Notes: generated by a model from the letters alone, not told the origin. A stretch of 34,781 nt of DNA from UBA9653 sp014859835 (GCA_014859835.1 JACZKW010000050.1:1-34781), one strand, 5' to 3'; positions 23,048 to 32,075 are shown, counted from the stretch's first letter. Translations and numbers: made by a program.

Positions 23048-23684
23048 TGGCCTCCGAGCATTTCTATTACCAGAAATGACAATATATAAATATGGCCGCT
23101 TCAGTCCAGACGTTGTGGAGGAGAAGGACATCGGTTCGGAAGAGAAGAATTCGAACCAGATGGAGCTGATCCGTCCCGAAGCGGGAATGTGTTACGTCGT
23201 CAGGGAGCGGAAGCCTTTCCTATCCTACAGACTGTTCGAAAACGCGATTTCTGAGAGCATTCCTGGGTTATGCGTCACCCGTCAGTATCCTGAGAAGGTC
23301 AAGGAAGCCTTCGACCTGGGCGATACGCGCATCCTGTGGTTGAGCCACACCCCAGGCAAGGACCATCACAACCCTACCAGCATAGGCACGCTCGCGACCA
23401 TGATCTCCTCGTTCATCGAAAGATACGAGAAGTGCGTCGTCATCATAGACGGGCTTGAGTACCTCGTGATAAACAACGGATTCCAGCAGGTGCTCAGGTT
23501 CGCTGAGCACATAAACGAGCAGGTCATGCAGAGCAAGTCCGTGGTCCTGATGCCGATAAGCCCCGACGCCTTCAGCGAGAAGGAGCTGGCGCTTCTTGAG
23601 AGGAACGTAGAGGTGATCGAGGCTCCAGCCATGAGCATCGGCCTCGAGAAGGACATGATGAAGCTGATCGACCAATATCGTTGA
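23034..23684 (+). CDS. DUF835 domain protein, coupled to cdc6
   Basis: A 216-residue cytoplasmic protein. From about residue 43 it matches the archaeal DUF835 domain: MELIRPEAGMCYVVRERKP, PGLCVTRQYPEKVKEAF, TRILWLSH, IDGLEYLVINNGFQQVLRF and a late SEKELALLERNVEVIEAP. Function unknown; such domains are often attached to signal-transduction proteins. The ATG at 23034 overlaps the cdc6 end. In-frame ATGs at 23076 and 23160 are alternatives. A TATA-like TATATAAAT at 23083-23091 could drive an internal transcript starting near the ATG at 23160, exactly where the domain begins. The first 42 residues look poorly conserved. Confidence 0.8.
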   Translation: MNLSDGLRAFLLPEMTIYKYGRFSPDVVEEKDIGSEEKNSNQMELIRPEAGMCYVVRERKPFLSYRLFENAISESIPGLCVTRQYPEKVKEAFDLGDTRILWLSHTPGKDHHNPTSIGTLATMISSFIERYEKCVVIIDGLEYLVINNGFQQVLRFAEHINEQVMQSKSVVLMPISPDAFSEKELALLERNVEVIEAPAMSIGLEKDMMKLIDQYR

Positions 23685-23754
23685 GAGCCGTTTATCTGGC
23701 GAATCTTTTGCTTATGTTCCCAAAGCTTTTGCATAACTAGTCCGATTCCGTTGC

Positions 23755-24912
23755 ATGAACAGGACGCCTCTTCACGGAGAACATGTCGCGCTCGGAGGGA
23801 AGATGGTCTGGTTCGCCGGATGGGAGATGCCCATCCAGTACAGGTCAGTCATCGAGGAGCACTTGACCGTTCGAAAATCATGTGGTGCCTTCGATGTGTC
23901 CCACATGGGGGATTTTATAATCAGAGGTGAGGGTGTCGGCGATATCATCGACACGCTCATGACGAACGATGTACGGAGAGCCCCACAGGGCAAATGCGTC
24001 TACTCACATCTGCTGGACGAACACGGGCACATATTGGACGATACAATCGCCACGCCACTCGGACCTGACGAATACTTCATGGTTCCGAACGCGGCGACGA
24101 CCTCGAAGATGAGGAAGTGGGTCGATAGCCATCTCAAGAGCCAGGAGCTCGTGGACATGTCCATGGATCTGGCAGCCGTCGCGGTCCAGGGACCTACCGC
24201 GAAGGATGTGCTCGCCGGCCTGACCACTGTCGACCTGTCGAAGGTCGGTTTCTTCTGGGCGGCGTTCGCGCGGCTGGACCGCATCCAGACGCGTGGCTCG
24301 GAACCCGAGAGCGAACTCCTGAAGGGAAGGGAGTATCGCAACGGCCCTGGAGATGGAATAAAGGCGCTCATCTCAAGGACCGGTTACACTGGAGAGGACG
24401 GTTTCGAGATCATATGCGAGAACGCAGACGCCGTGGATGTCTGGAGAGCGGTGCTAGAGAAGGGCAAGGCGTTCGGGGTCGAGCCGATCGGTCTGGGCGC
24501 GAGGGACACGCTCAGACTCGAGAAGGCGCTGCTGTTGTCCGGCACAGATTTCGAGGGGGCTCAGACGAGCCTTCAGACCGGGCCTTCGTGGGTCGTCGAT
24601 TGGAAGCACGATTTCCTCGGCAAGAGCGTGCTGGAGGAGCAGAAGGCCTCTAAGGACTACGACAAGCTGGTCTGCATGATGGCCACGGACAGGGGTATAC
24701 CCAGACACGGTTACGATATCATGATGGACGGGAGCAAGGTGGGCAGGGTCACGAGCGGTACGCTGTCCCCAGTGCTCAGGAAGGGCATCGCCATGGGATA
24801 TGTGCCCATCGGGATGTCCAAGGTCGGCACGAAGGCCGAGATTAAGGTGCGGGACACGCTAGTACCTGCAGAGGTGGTCAAGCCACCGTTCGTCAAGGGG
24901 GGCTTAGAATGA
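23755..24912 (+). CDS. gcvT: Aminomethyltransferase GcvT (glycine cleavage system T protein) or close relative
   Basis: Transfers the aminomethyl group from lipoyl-H protein to tetrahydrofolate. The 385-residue product shows the family path: TPLHGEHVALGGKMVWFAGW, SCGAFDVSHMGDFIIRG, CVYSHLLDEHGHILDDT, SRTGYTGEDGFEI, GLGARDTLRLEKALLLSGTD, SGTLSPVLRKGIAMGYVP. About 25 residues are inserted before SRTGYTGEDG (RIQTRGSEPESELLKGRE and following) compared with bacterial GcvT. No gcvH or gcvP is in the window, so a folate-dependent role is inferred. A TTTTGCATAAC element around 23728-23738 is at TATA distance from the ATG, so the mRNA may be leaderless. The M42 peptidase start overlaps the stop (ATGA). 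Confidence 0.88.
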   Translation: MNRTPLHGEHVALGGKMVWFAGWEMPIQYRSVIEEHLTVRKSCGAFDVSHMGDFIIRGEGVGDIIDTLMTNDVRRAPQGKCVYSHLLDEHGHILDDTIATPLGPDEYFMVPNAATTSKMRKWVDSHLKSQELVDMSMDLAAVAVQGPTAKDVLAGLTTVDLSKVGFFWAAFARLDRIQTRGSEPESELLKGREYRNGPGDGIKALISRTGYTGEDGFEIICENADAVDVWRAVLEKGKAFGVEPIGLGARDTLRLEKALLLSGTDFEGAQTSLQTGPSWVVDWKHDFLGKSVLEEQKASKDYDKLVCMMATDRGIPRHGYDIMMDGSKVGRVTSGTLSPVLRKGIAMGYVPIGMSKVGTKAEIKVRDTLVPAEVVKPPFVKGGLE

Positions 24913-25946
24913 AGGAGTTACTGGAAGAGATGATTCACGTGCCCGGGGTGTCCGGGTTCGAGGACGAGATAAGGGAGTTCATCAGGTCCAAGGTCGAAGC
25001 GATGGGGCTGAAGACCGAGGAAGACAACATAGGGAATCTGATCTGCACCATCGGGGACACTGGCCCCAAGGTCGTGCTCATAGCGCACATGGACGAACTC
25101 GGGCTCATCGTCAGCAAGCTCGAGAACGACGGGTCCATAAGGATACGCAAGATCGGTGGGATAGACGACCGCACACTCGTCGGCAGGGTGGTCGAGATCA
25201 AGACCGAGAAGGGGATCGTGAACGGGGTGATCGGTCTGAAACCTCCTCACCTGATGACCGAGAGTGATGATAAGAAGAAGGCCGTCAGCTGGGAGGACGT
25301 CAGGGTCGATGTCGGAACCAGGAGCAGGAAGGAGACGGAGAAGCTCGGGATAAGGATCCTGGACCCGATGGTCTTCAAGAAGGATGTGTCGTACATCGGA
25401 AGAGACCTCATATGCGCGCGCGGCATAGACAACCGCGCGGGTTGCGCCATCCTCTTGGACGCGATCGATATCCTCAGGAAGAGGAAGCTGCCGGTCAAGC
25501 TCGTATTCGTCTGGAGCGTGCAGGAGGAGATAGGGCTCAAGGGGGCCAAGGTCGTGGGTTTCTCGATGAGGCCCGACTATGTATTCGCCGTCGATACGAT
25601 GACGACCACGGACGGACCGATGCAGGGCGACGCCTACGAAAGGATATTGCTTGGCAGCGGACCTGCGCTGAGGATGCTGGATCACGCTGCCATCGCATCC
25701 CCTAAGCTGCGCAAGATGATCGAGGCGGTCGCTAAGGAGAAGAAGATACCTCTGCAATATGGCACAGGTGGGGGGGCCACGGATGGCGCTGTCATGCAAG
25801 ACTTCGGCGCGCTCATGATGCCCCTCGGGATACCGATGAGGTACACGCATTCTCCGACCGAGTGCGCCAGCCTCAAGGACCTGGAAAACCTATCCAAACT
25901 TATCGTAGCGATATCCGAACGGATCGCGGGCAAGAAGACACGGTGA
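24909..25946 (+). CDS. M42 family metallo-aminopeptidase (TET type)
   Basis: Dinuclear metal aminopeptidase of the type forming tetrahedral dodecamers that degrade peptides released by the proteasome. The 345-residue product has all ligand motifs: AHMDELG (His60, Asp62), RGIDNRAGC (bridging Asp174), VQEEIGLKGA (catalytic Glu206, ligand Glu207), VFAVDT (Asp229) and the late IPMRYTHSPTE with its His ligand. Specificity (glutamyl, leucyl, lysyl) cannot be read. It overlaps gcvT by 4 bases and precedes an M20 peptidase by 4 bases, so the three genes form one operon. Confidence 0.92.
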   Translation: MKELLEEMIHVPGVSGFEDEIREFIRSKVEAMGLKTEEDNIGNLICTIGDTGPKVVLIAHMDELGLIVSKLENDGSIRIRKIGGIDDRTLVGRVVEIKTEKGIVNGVIGLKPPHLMTESDDKKKAVSWEDVRVDVGTRSRKETEKLGIRILDPMVFKKDVSYIGRDLICARGIDNRAGCAILLDAIDILRKRKLPVKLVFVWSVQEEIGLKGAKVVGFSMRPDYVFAVDTMTTTDGPMQGDAYERILLGSGPALRMLDHAAIASPKLRKMIEAVAKEKKIPLQYGTGGGATDGAVMQDFGALMMPLGIPMRYTHSPTECASLKDLENLSKLIVAISERIAGKKTR

Positions 25947-25950
25947 TACT

Positions 25951-27018
25951 TTGATAAGCAAAGCGGAGAAGATGCTCACAGAACTAGTACTGATCAGATC
26001 GGCGGAGAACGATTCCATGCAGCCAGTCACGGACTATGTGACTAATGTGATGAAGGAACTTGGGATGCATGTCAGGAACTACGGCTCCAAAGACAACCCA
26101 GCGATGATAGGCCAGTTCATGGAGAACGGTGTGATGTTGTCAGGTCATCTAGATACCGTCCCGATAGGCACTACTGGATGGACGAAGAAGCAGGGAGAGA
26201 TGATCGATGGCACCCTCTACGGTCGCGGTACGGGGGACATGAAAGGCGGCTGTGTGGCCATGCTGCTTGCGGCAGAGGAGATGATCAAGGCGAAGACACC
26301 GTTCTCGCTGTGCTTCACAACCGACGAGGAGACCGCGATGGCGGGCGCGACCGCGGCTTCGATCGACCCCGCGGTGAAGAACGCTCCGGCTGTAGTGATC
26401 ACCGAGGCCACTGACTTCGACATAGTCATCCGAGAGAAGGGACTGGTACAATTCGAGATATGCACGAATGGGAAGTCTGCGCATGCGAGCATGCCGCACC
26501 TCGGCGAGAATGCGATAGTCAAGATGGTGGATCTCCTGCAGAAGATGAAGGACCTCCAGATACCTCCAGAGGACCCGGTCGAGCATATGACTCTCACCGT
26601 GGACGTCATAAGAGGAGGCACGGCGACGAACGTGATACCGGCGGAGTGCGTCGTCGAGGTGGATGTCAGATATCCTCCGGAGATGAACACTTCGGCCGTG
26701 CTTGACGAGGTGAGGAAGAGGATAGGCGATGACGGATACGAGATCAAGATACTCCACGAACTCGATCCTGTCGGAACGGACCCTTCAATAGAAGCTGTCA
26801 CGACCCTCAAGGAGATCATAGGGCCGGATACGAAGATACTCGCGGTGCCCTACGCCACCGAGATGGTGATGTTCAAGTCAGCCAATGACAAGCTCATGAT
26901 ATGCGGACCTGGCGATCCGACATCGTGCCACATCCCAGACGAATGGATCAAGGTCGAGGACGTCGCGAAGGCGGCAAGGATCTACGCAGATTACTGCGCC
27001 AAGATGGCCGGACTCTGA
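25951..27018 (+). CDS. M20 family metallopeptidase (ArgE/DapE/carboxypeptidase G2 type)
   Basis: Zinc-dependent amidohydrolase of 355 residues. Catalytic motifs: SGHLDTVP (His66, Asp68), GRGTGDMKGG (bridging Asp96), TTDEETAM (catalytic Glu126, ligand Glu127), ITEATDFD and the C-terminal CGPGDPTSCHIPDEWI with the last His. NGKSAHASMPHLGENAI marks the dimerisation-domain region. Members deacylate N-acyl amino acids or cleave dipeptides; the substrate is open. The start is TTG at 25951, with GGTGAT at 25942-25947 as ribosome-binding site. It is last of the gcvT-M42-M20 operon and convergent with asnS. Confidence 0.9.
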   Translation: MISKAEKMLTELVLIRSAENDSMQPVTDYVTNVMKELGMHVRNYGSKDNPAMIGQFMENGVMLSGHLDTVPIGTTGWTKKQGEMIDGTLYGRGTGDMKGGCVAMLLAAEEMIKAKTPFSLCFTTDEETAMAGATAASIDPAVKNAPAVVITEATDFDIVIREKGLVQFEICTNGKSAHASMPHLGENAIVKMVDLLQKMKDLQIPPEDPVEHMTLTVDVIRGGTATNVIPAECVVEVDVRYPPEMNTSAVLDEVRKRIGDDGYEIKILHELDPVGTDPSIEAVTTLKEIIGPDTKILAVPYATEMVMFKSANDKLMICGPGDPTSCHIPDEWIKVEDVAKAARIYADYCAKMAGL

Positions 27019-27030
27019 CCCGAAGGTGTT

Positions 27031-28320
27031 CTAGGGGAACACCCTAGACACTGTACGCGGGAATGGTATCGCGTCGCGGATGTGATCTAGACCGCAGACC
27101 CAGGTCACGATCCTCTCCACGCCCAGGCCGAACCCAGAGTGGGGGACCGACCCGTACCTTCTGAGATCCAGATACCAGCTGTAGTTCTCCATGGGCTCGC
27201 CCTTCTCGCGCAGTCTCTCGAGGATGAGTTCGTTGTCCGTCTCCCTCTCACTCCCGCCGATTATCTCGCCGAAGCCTTCAGGCGCAAGCAGGTCGCTGTT
27301 CTTGTATGTCCGCGGGTCGTCCGGGTTCTCCTTCATGTAGAACGGCTTGAGTTCCTTCGGATAGTTCACCACGAACATCGGGATGGTACGGTCCTTGGTC
27401 AGCTCGCGCTCCTCGACAGCGCCTAGGTCGTCTCCCCAGGACATGTCGAACCCTTTGCCCTGCAGGTACTGCATCGCCTCCTCGTAGGGCATTCTATCGA
27501 ACGGCGGCACGATTCCCTTCAGGGCCGCGGGGTCACGCTTGAACATCGCGAGCTCGTCGGGACATTCGTCCGCGACGTTGTGCAGCATGGCGGTCACCAT
27601 CTGCTCCTGCACCTGCATGTTCTCCTCGTTCGTCAGCCAGGCTGCTTCCATCTCGAGATGCCAGAATTCCGCCAGGTGTCTGGGGGTTCTCGACTTCTCC
27701 GCTCTGAAAGATGGGGTGAGGGCCCAAACCTTGTCGCACGAGAATATGAGCGATTCCAGGTAGAACTGTGCGCTTTGTGATAGGAACGCTATCCTGTCGA
27801 AGTACTTTATCTGAAACAGGCTGGTGCTGTCCTCTGCAGCGACCCCTGTTATGATAGGGGGTGTCACTTCGGTGTAATCGTTCTCATGGAACCAGTTGCG
27901 TGCCCCCCTGAGAAGCGAATCCTTGATCCTCATGATCGCGGTCTGTTCCCGGGATCGGATCCATAGATGCCTCAGGTCCAGCAGAAGCTCGGTGCTTTGA
28001 TATTCAGTGATTGGGAACGGCTCGGCCTTTCCTACCAGAATGAACCGACTTGCGCGTATCTCATAGCCACCCGGTGCGCGCTTGTCCTCCGCGACGGTCC
28101 CTTCGACTATGGCCGAGGACTCGATACCGTTATCGGTGGCTGAGACAAAGTCCTCATCCGGGACAGAACCCTTCTTCACAGTGACCTGGACTATGCCCGT
28201 CGAATCACGCATGACGACGAACGCAATACCGCCGCTGCTCCTGGTGCGGTAGACCCATCCACGTACCTGGACGGTCTTGCCTACCATTTCTTCTGAGACG
28301 ACGTTCTTTATGGAGACCAT
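27031..28320 (-). CDS. asnS: Asparaginyl-tRNA synthetase (archaeal class IIb)
   Basis: Charges tRNA-Asn. The 429-residue protein has an N-terminal OB fold (KTVQVRGWVYRTRSSGGIAF, MRDSTGIVQVTVKKG). The class II core follows: motif 1 region HENDYTEVTPPIITG, motif 2 FRAEKSRTPRHLAEFWHLE (residues 205-223) and motif 3 GFGLGVERIVTW (396-407). YLDLRRYGSVPHSGFGLG and HIRDAIPFPRTVSRVFP favour AsnRS over AspRS. I chose the ATG at 28320 (MVSIKNVV); the frame stays open for 155 codons upstream, but that part is antisense to the acetyltransferase gene. A TATA (CTTATATT, about 28348) lies 28 bases upstream, so the mRNA is probably leaderless. Confidence 0.92.
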   Translation of the reverse strand: MVSIKNVVSEEMVGKTVQVRGWVYRTRSSGGIAFVVMRDSTGIVQVTVKKGSVPDEDFVSATDNGIESSAIVEGTVAEDKRAPGGYEIRASRFILVGKAEPFPITEYQSTELLLDLRHLWIRSREQTAIMRIKDSLLRGARNWFHENDYTEVTPPIITGVAAEDSTSLFQIKYFDRIAFLSQSAQFYLESLIFSCDKVWALTPSFRAEKSRTPRHLAEFWHLEMEAAWLTNEENMQVQEQMVTAMLHNVADECPDELAMFKRDPAALKGIVPPFDRMPYEEAMQYLQGKGFDMSWGDDLGAVEERELTKDRTIPMFVVNYPKELKPFYMKENPDDPRTYKNSDLLAPEGFGEIIGGSERETDNELILERLREKGEPMENYSWYLDLRRYGSVPHSGFGLGVERIVTWVCGLDHIRDAIPFPRTVSRVFP

Positions 28321-28343
28321 CCAGATGCTGAAGTCCCATGGCG

Positions 28344-28351
28344 AATATAAG
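28344..28351. promoter_or_regulatory. Shared bidirectional TATA box for asnS and the GNAT gene
   Basis: AATATAAG on plus reads CTTATATT on minus. It is about 28 bases from the asnS ATG (minus) and about 46 bases from the acetyltransferase ATG (plus), leaving a leader of about 20 bases for the latter. It repeats the arrangement seen at truA/trmJ. Confidence 0.5.
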
Positions 28352-28393
28352 CCCTTCGGAAGAAGCGCAACGAACATATCGAAGCAGTGTTGT

Positions 28394-28876
28394 ATGCCGT
28401 CTGTGAAGGTGAGGGTCGCCACCATGAAAGACCTACCAGGCATCATGCGCTTGGAGGCGGAATGTTTCGATGAGAGACGGTTCGAGCAGGAGACCGTCAC
28501 CGCATTCGTCGTCAGGAACGATACCATCGCATTGGTCGCGGTCGATGAACGGATGATCGTAGGGGCAGCCATGTGCATGTTCTCGAAGAGGTGCGGGGAA
28601 GGACGCATCGCTTCCATCGCAGTCATGGATGGCAGGCGCGAGAAGGGGTTGGCTTCGCGCCTATTGATTGAATGCGAGAAAAGGATGATGGCCCTGGGGG
28701 TTCGCCGGTGTGGCCTCGAGGTCGGCATAGAGAACACCCCGGCCATCAGCCTATACCTCAAACACGGGTATGTTCTGAAAACCATGGCGAAGGATTATTA
28801 CGGCGCCAAGAAGCACGCATACTTGATGGAGAAATCGATATCCAAGGGACCGAAGAAGAAGGTCAAAGTATCCTGA
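28394..28876 (+). CDS. GNAT-family N-acetyltransferase, RimI/N-terminal acetyltransferase-like
   Basis: A 160-residue acetyltransferase. VRVATMKDLPGIMRLEAECF is the standard beta1-alpha1 start, and IASIAVMDGRREKGLASRLL is the acetyl-CoA-binding motif A. GLEVGIENTPAISLYLKHGY is motif B of the RimI/Ard1 type (LEV...N..A..LY...GF). Archaeal members acetylate protein N-termini; this role is inferred. I chose the ATG at 28394 over the frame start at 28277, because earlier codons overlap the asnS start and lack GNAT similarity. A lysine-rich tail (KGPKKKVKVS) closes the protein. The end overlaps ileS by 14 bases in convergent orientation. Confidence 0.85.
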   Translation: MPSVKVRVATMKDLPGIMRLEAECFDERRFEQETVTAFVVRNDTIALVAVDERMIVGAAMCMFSKRCGEGRIASIAVMDGRREKGLASRLLIECEKRMMALGVRRCGLEVGIENTPAISLYLKHGYVLKTMAKDYYGAKKHAYLMEKSISKGPKKKVKVS

Positions 28877-31800
28877 CCACCAGTTCGAGTGGCATCTTGT
28901 TGACCGTCCACTTCTTGGCTCCTTGGAGTGAGGTGGCTTTCGAGTAGGATTTCGCATGCGTCTCCGTCTCCAGGCGCGACTTGTGGGCGACGATGGCCGC
29001 CTCGATGTCCGGATGGGCCGAATACTCCACGACCACTAGGTCGTCAAAGGCCAGGCCCTGCGCCTTGCGCATGTGCTGGACGCGCCTGATGACCTCTCTC
29101 GCCAGGCCGTCCATCTTGAGCTTCGTATTGATCTGGGTCGAGAAGTAGACGTGCAGGTCATCCATCGATGCGTGGGTGTATCCCGATTTCTGCGTCTCGC
29201 TGATGATGACATCCTCCTCGTAGAGGTCGTAACCTCCCAGGCGCAGCCTTCCCTTCGCCTTCAGATGCTTCACCAGTTCGCTGCCGTCGACCATCTCTAG
29301 CAGTCTCGAAACCTCCTCGGCCCCTTCCTTGAACCTCGGACCAAGGGTCCTGAGGTTCGCCGATATGGCATACTCCACCATGCTCTCCCTGGACTCCATG
29401 CACTTTACAGATCTGACATTCAGTTCCTCGGAGATCATCTTCTCATATCTGCGTAGCGTCCAGACATCGTCTCTGCTGGCTGCTATCACGACCTCTTCTA
29501 GCGGCTGCCTCAGCTTGATGTTAGCGTTCTGACGGGCCAGGCGGCCAGCTTCCACCGCCCTCCGAACAACGGACATCTGCAGCTCGAGCGGTTTGTTGGA
29601 ATGTTCCTCGTCCGAGACCGGGTAGTCCTCGAGATGCACGCTTCCCTTTGCTCCTTTCAGATTCCTGTAGAGCCAGTCCGCGAAGAAAGGTGTGATTGGG
29701 GCCATTATCAGGGACAATGTCATGAGGCATTCGTAGAGCGTGGAATGCGCGGAGAAGCGGTCGAGCGGATCGCTATCGACCCAGAACCTGCGCCTGGATC
29801 TGCGAACATACCAATTGCTCAAGTCCTCTACGAACTTCATGATAGAGTTCACCGCCCAGTGGACCTCGAGGTCGTCGAACCCGTTTCTGGCATCAACTAT
29901 GGTAGTGTTCAATCTAGAGAGGATCCACGTGTCCAGGTCGTGTGTCTTGGCTTCGACCTCCTGGCCAGTGTAGCCATAGGCGTTGGCATTGGAAGCGTAG
30001 AAGGCGTAGACATTAAGGAGCGTTTTGAGCGTGCCGACCATCGTCTTCCTCACATCCTCCTCTGAGAATTGAATGGATTCCCACGTCGGGCTTCCCAAGA
30101 GATAGAATCTTGATGCATCCGCACCGACGGATGAGAACACCTCGGACGGCGACACCGTGTTCTTGTGCACGTTTCTCATCTTCTTCCCATCGGCACCGAG
30201 CACGTTGCCCATCACCAGAACGGAAGTGAACGCGGGGGCATCGAACAGCAGGGTGCTCAGCACATGCTGTGTGTAGAACCACCCGCGAGTCTGGTCCACC
30301 GATTCCGATATGAAATCCAACGACCTGTGCGAATCGAACGCATCCTTGTTCTCGAACGGGTAGTGGTATTGAGCGAACGGCGCGCACCCGGAATCGTACC
30401 AGCAGTCAAGGACGAATTCCTCACGCTTCATGCTCTTGCCACATTGTGGACACCTCAGGGCGATATCATCCACGAAAGGACGGTGCAGGTCCAATCCATC
30501 TGGAACCGGGAACTCGGACATCTCCCTTAGCTCCTGGATCGAACCCACGCAATGTTCGTGACCCTCCATGCACCTCCAGATGGGCAGCGGCGTCCCCCAG
30601 TACCGACTCCGGCTAACGGCCCAGTCTTTAGCGTCAGCGATGAAGTTTCCGAACCTGAGGTCCCGGAAGGTCTCAGGCACCCATCGGATCTTCTCGTTCA
30701 ATCGGGACATCTCGACCTTCACATCTGATGCCTTTATGAGCCAGGCGTCCCTGAGCTTGTAGATGAGCGGGGTCTGACACCTCCAGCAGAAGGGTGATGA
30801 TCGTTTCATCAGACCCCATTTGAACAACGACCCTGAACCCTCGAGCATTCGTATCACTTCGGTGCTCGAACCTGTGACCGACTTGCCGGCGAGTTCGGGA
30901 ATCTTCTGTGTGAACCTTGCGGTCTCGTCGACCGGATCGAACAATTCGAGTCCCTCGGCCGCTGATATCTCGAAATCTATCGAGCTGCAGGCAGGGCACA
31001 CGTGCATTATCCCGGTGCCCTCCTCCTTGGTGACCTCGTCGGAATGAACGATCCTGAACGAATCGCCGGGCCGTCCCGAGTAATCGAACGGTGGAACATA
31101 GGATAGACCGACCAGCTCCGTGCCTGAGAAGGTGCGAAGCACCTTGCATGAAGGTAACAATACCCTCGAGCTACGGTCGCTCAGGAGCAACCTCTCGCCC
31201 GATGATTCGATAAGCACGTATCGTTGGTTTCCATCGACCGCGAGCAGGGCGTTCGCCACTAGGGTCCATGGCGTCTCGGTGTAGACCAGAGCGCTGGCAT
31301 CTAACGTGTCGATTCTGAAGCGGGCGACGACGAATCTAGTCTCGACCTCGCCGAACCCCAAGGCCACTTCGTGCGTGCTCAGGGTGGTCCCGCACCGTGG
31401 GCAGTAAGGGACGACCTGCTTGTCCTTAACCAGCAATCCCTTCGAATGCAATTGTTTGACTGACCACCATACACTCTCAATGTACTCGTTAGACATAGTC
31501 ATGTAGGCGTTCTCGAAATCGATCCAGTAGCCGACCCTACGACTCATCTCCTCCCAATCGCCCTTGTAGCGGAGGACGCTCTCGCGGCATCGTGAGTTGA
31601 AGAGTTCGATCCCGTATCGCTCGATATCTGCCTTGCTCTCCAGCCCCAGAGACCTCTCGACCTCCAGCTCGACTGGAAGTCCGTGACAGTCCCAACCGCC
31701 TATGTAGGGCAGGACCTTTCGACCGTTCATTATGTGGAACCTGAGGAACGCGTCCTTTACCGCGCGCGTGAGCGCGTCCCCGAAATGGGGTGGGCTCTTA

Positions 31801-31955
31801 GCGGTTGGCGGACCCTCGCAGAAGTACAGAGGAGTACCGTCGCGCATCCGCTCCTTGACCTCGAGCAGCACGCCCTCCCGCCCCCAGAGAGAGAGAACCT
31901 CCTCTTCTATGCCGGAGAAGGTCTCGCCGGCAGGTTCTCGGTAGTACTTCTTCAT
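28863..31955 (-). CDS. ileS: Isoleucyl-tRNA synthetase with altered HIGH and KMSKS motifs
   Basis: A 1030-residue class I synthetase. IleRS landmarks: GGWDCHGLPVELEVE, the editing-domain threonine peptide TETPWTLVANA, the editing pocket GTGIMHVCPACSSIDFEI with the conserved His and Asp kept, SRSRYWGTPLPIWRC, zinc-type cysteine pairs (YCPRCG, CWRC, CPQCG) and a tRNA-binding C-terminal region. The ATP-site signatures are abnormal. HIGH reads HFGD (residues 57-60, GAC where CAC is expected), and KMSKS reads KMRNV in ADGKKMRNVHKN. The frame is open over its full length. I chose the ATG at 31955; the TTG at 31973 lies inside GGAGGG, the likely Shine-Dalgarno. A TATA-like TATATT at about 31987 would give an almost leaderless mRNA. 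Confidence 0.9.
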   Translation of the reverse strand: MKKYYREPAGETFSGIEEEVLSLWGREGVLLEVKERMRDGTPLYFCEGPPTAKSPPHFGDALTRAVKDAFLRFHIMNGRKVLPYIGGWDCHGLPVELEVERSLGLESKADIERYGIELFNSRCRESVLRYKGDWEEMSRRVGYWIDFENAYMTMSNEYIESVWWSVKQLHSKGLLVKDKQVVPYCPRCGTTLSTHEVALGFGEVETRFVVARFRIDTLDASALVYTETPWTLVANALLAVDGNQRYVLIESSGERLLLSDRSSRVLLPSCKVLRTFSGTELVGLSYVPPFDYSGRPGDSFRIVHSDEVTKEEGTGIMHVCPACSSIDFEISAAEGLELFDPVDETARFTQKIPELAGKSVTGSSTEVIRMLEGSGSLFKWGLMKRSSPFCWRCQTPLIYKLRDAWLIKASDVKVEMSRLNEKIRWVPETFRDLRFGNFIADAKDWAVSRSRYWGTPLPIWRCMEGHEHCVGSIQELREMSEFPVPDGLDLHRPFVDDIALRCPQCGKSMKREEFVLDCWYDSGCAPFAQYHYPFENKDAFDSHRSLDFISESVDQTRGWFYTQHVLSTLLFDAPAFTSVLVMGNVLGADGKKMRNVHKNTVSPSEVFSSVGADASRFYLLGSPTWESIQFSEEDVRKTMVGTLKTLLNVYAFYASNANAYGYTGQEVEAKTHDLDTWILSRLNTTIVDARNGFDDLEVHWAVNSIMKFVEDLSNWYVRRSRRRFWVDSDPLDRFSAHSTLYECLMTLSLIMAPITPFFADWLYRNLKGAKGSVHLEDYPVSDEEHSNKPLELQMSVVRRAVEAGRLARQNANIKLRQPLEEVVIAASRDDVWTLRRYEKMISEELNVRSVKCMESRESMVEYAISANLRTLGPRFKEGAEEVSRLLEMVDGSELVKHLKAKGRLRLGGYDLYEEDVIISETQKSGYTHASMDDLHVYFSTQINTKLKMDGLAREVIRRVQHMRKAQGLAFDDLVVVEYSAHPDIEAAIVAHKSRLETETHAKSYSKATSLQGAKKWTVNKMPLELVVRIL

Positions 31956-31988
31956 AACAACAAATCCCTCCAAAAGGCCTCTAATATA

Positions 31989-32049
31989 AACTCGGCAATG
32001 GGGGCAAGAATCAGCCGATAATTATGATAAGGCTATTGGCTGCCGAGTT
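31989..32049. repeat. Nested inverted repeat upstream of ileS
   Basis: AACTCGGCA (31989-31997) and TGCCGAGTT (32041-32049) are perfect complements 43 bases apart. Between them AGCC (32013-32016) and GGCT (32031-32034) form an inner stem. The left arm abuts the likely ileS TATA box, so the repeat could be an operator or a structured RNA. The rest of the 31956-32325 gap holds a strong plus-strand TATA box and a candidate short transcript, listed separately. Confidence 0.45.
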
Positions 32050-32075
32050 CATCAGTCTGGGGATTACGGGCCGCG

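Noticed and set aside
23685..23754. Glycine riboswitch before gcvT
   Set aside because: The gap is 70 bases, includes the probable TATA box at leaderless distance, and shows no conserved aptamer elements.
28321..28785. A 155-residue N-terminal extension of AsnRS
   Set aside because: It is antisense to the acetyltransferase gene. The AsnRS OB fold begins at MVSIKNVV, and a TATA box sits at the right distance from that ATG.
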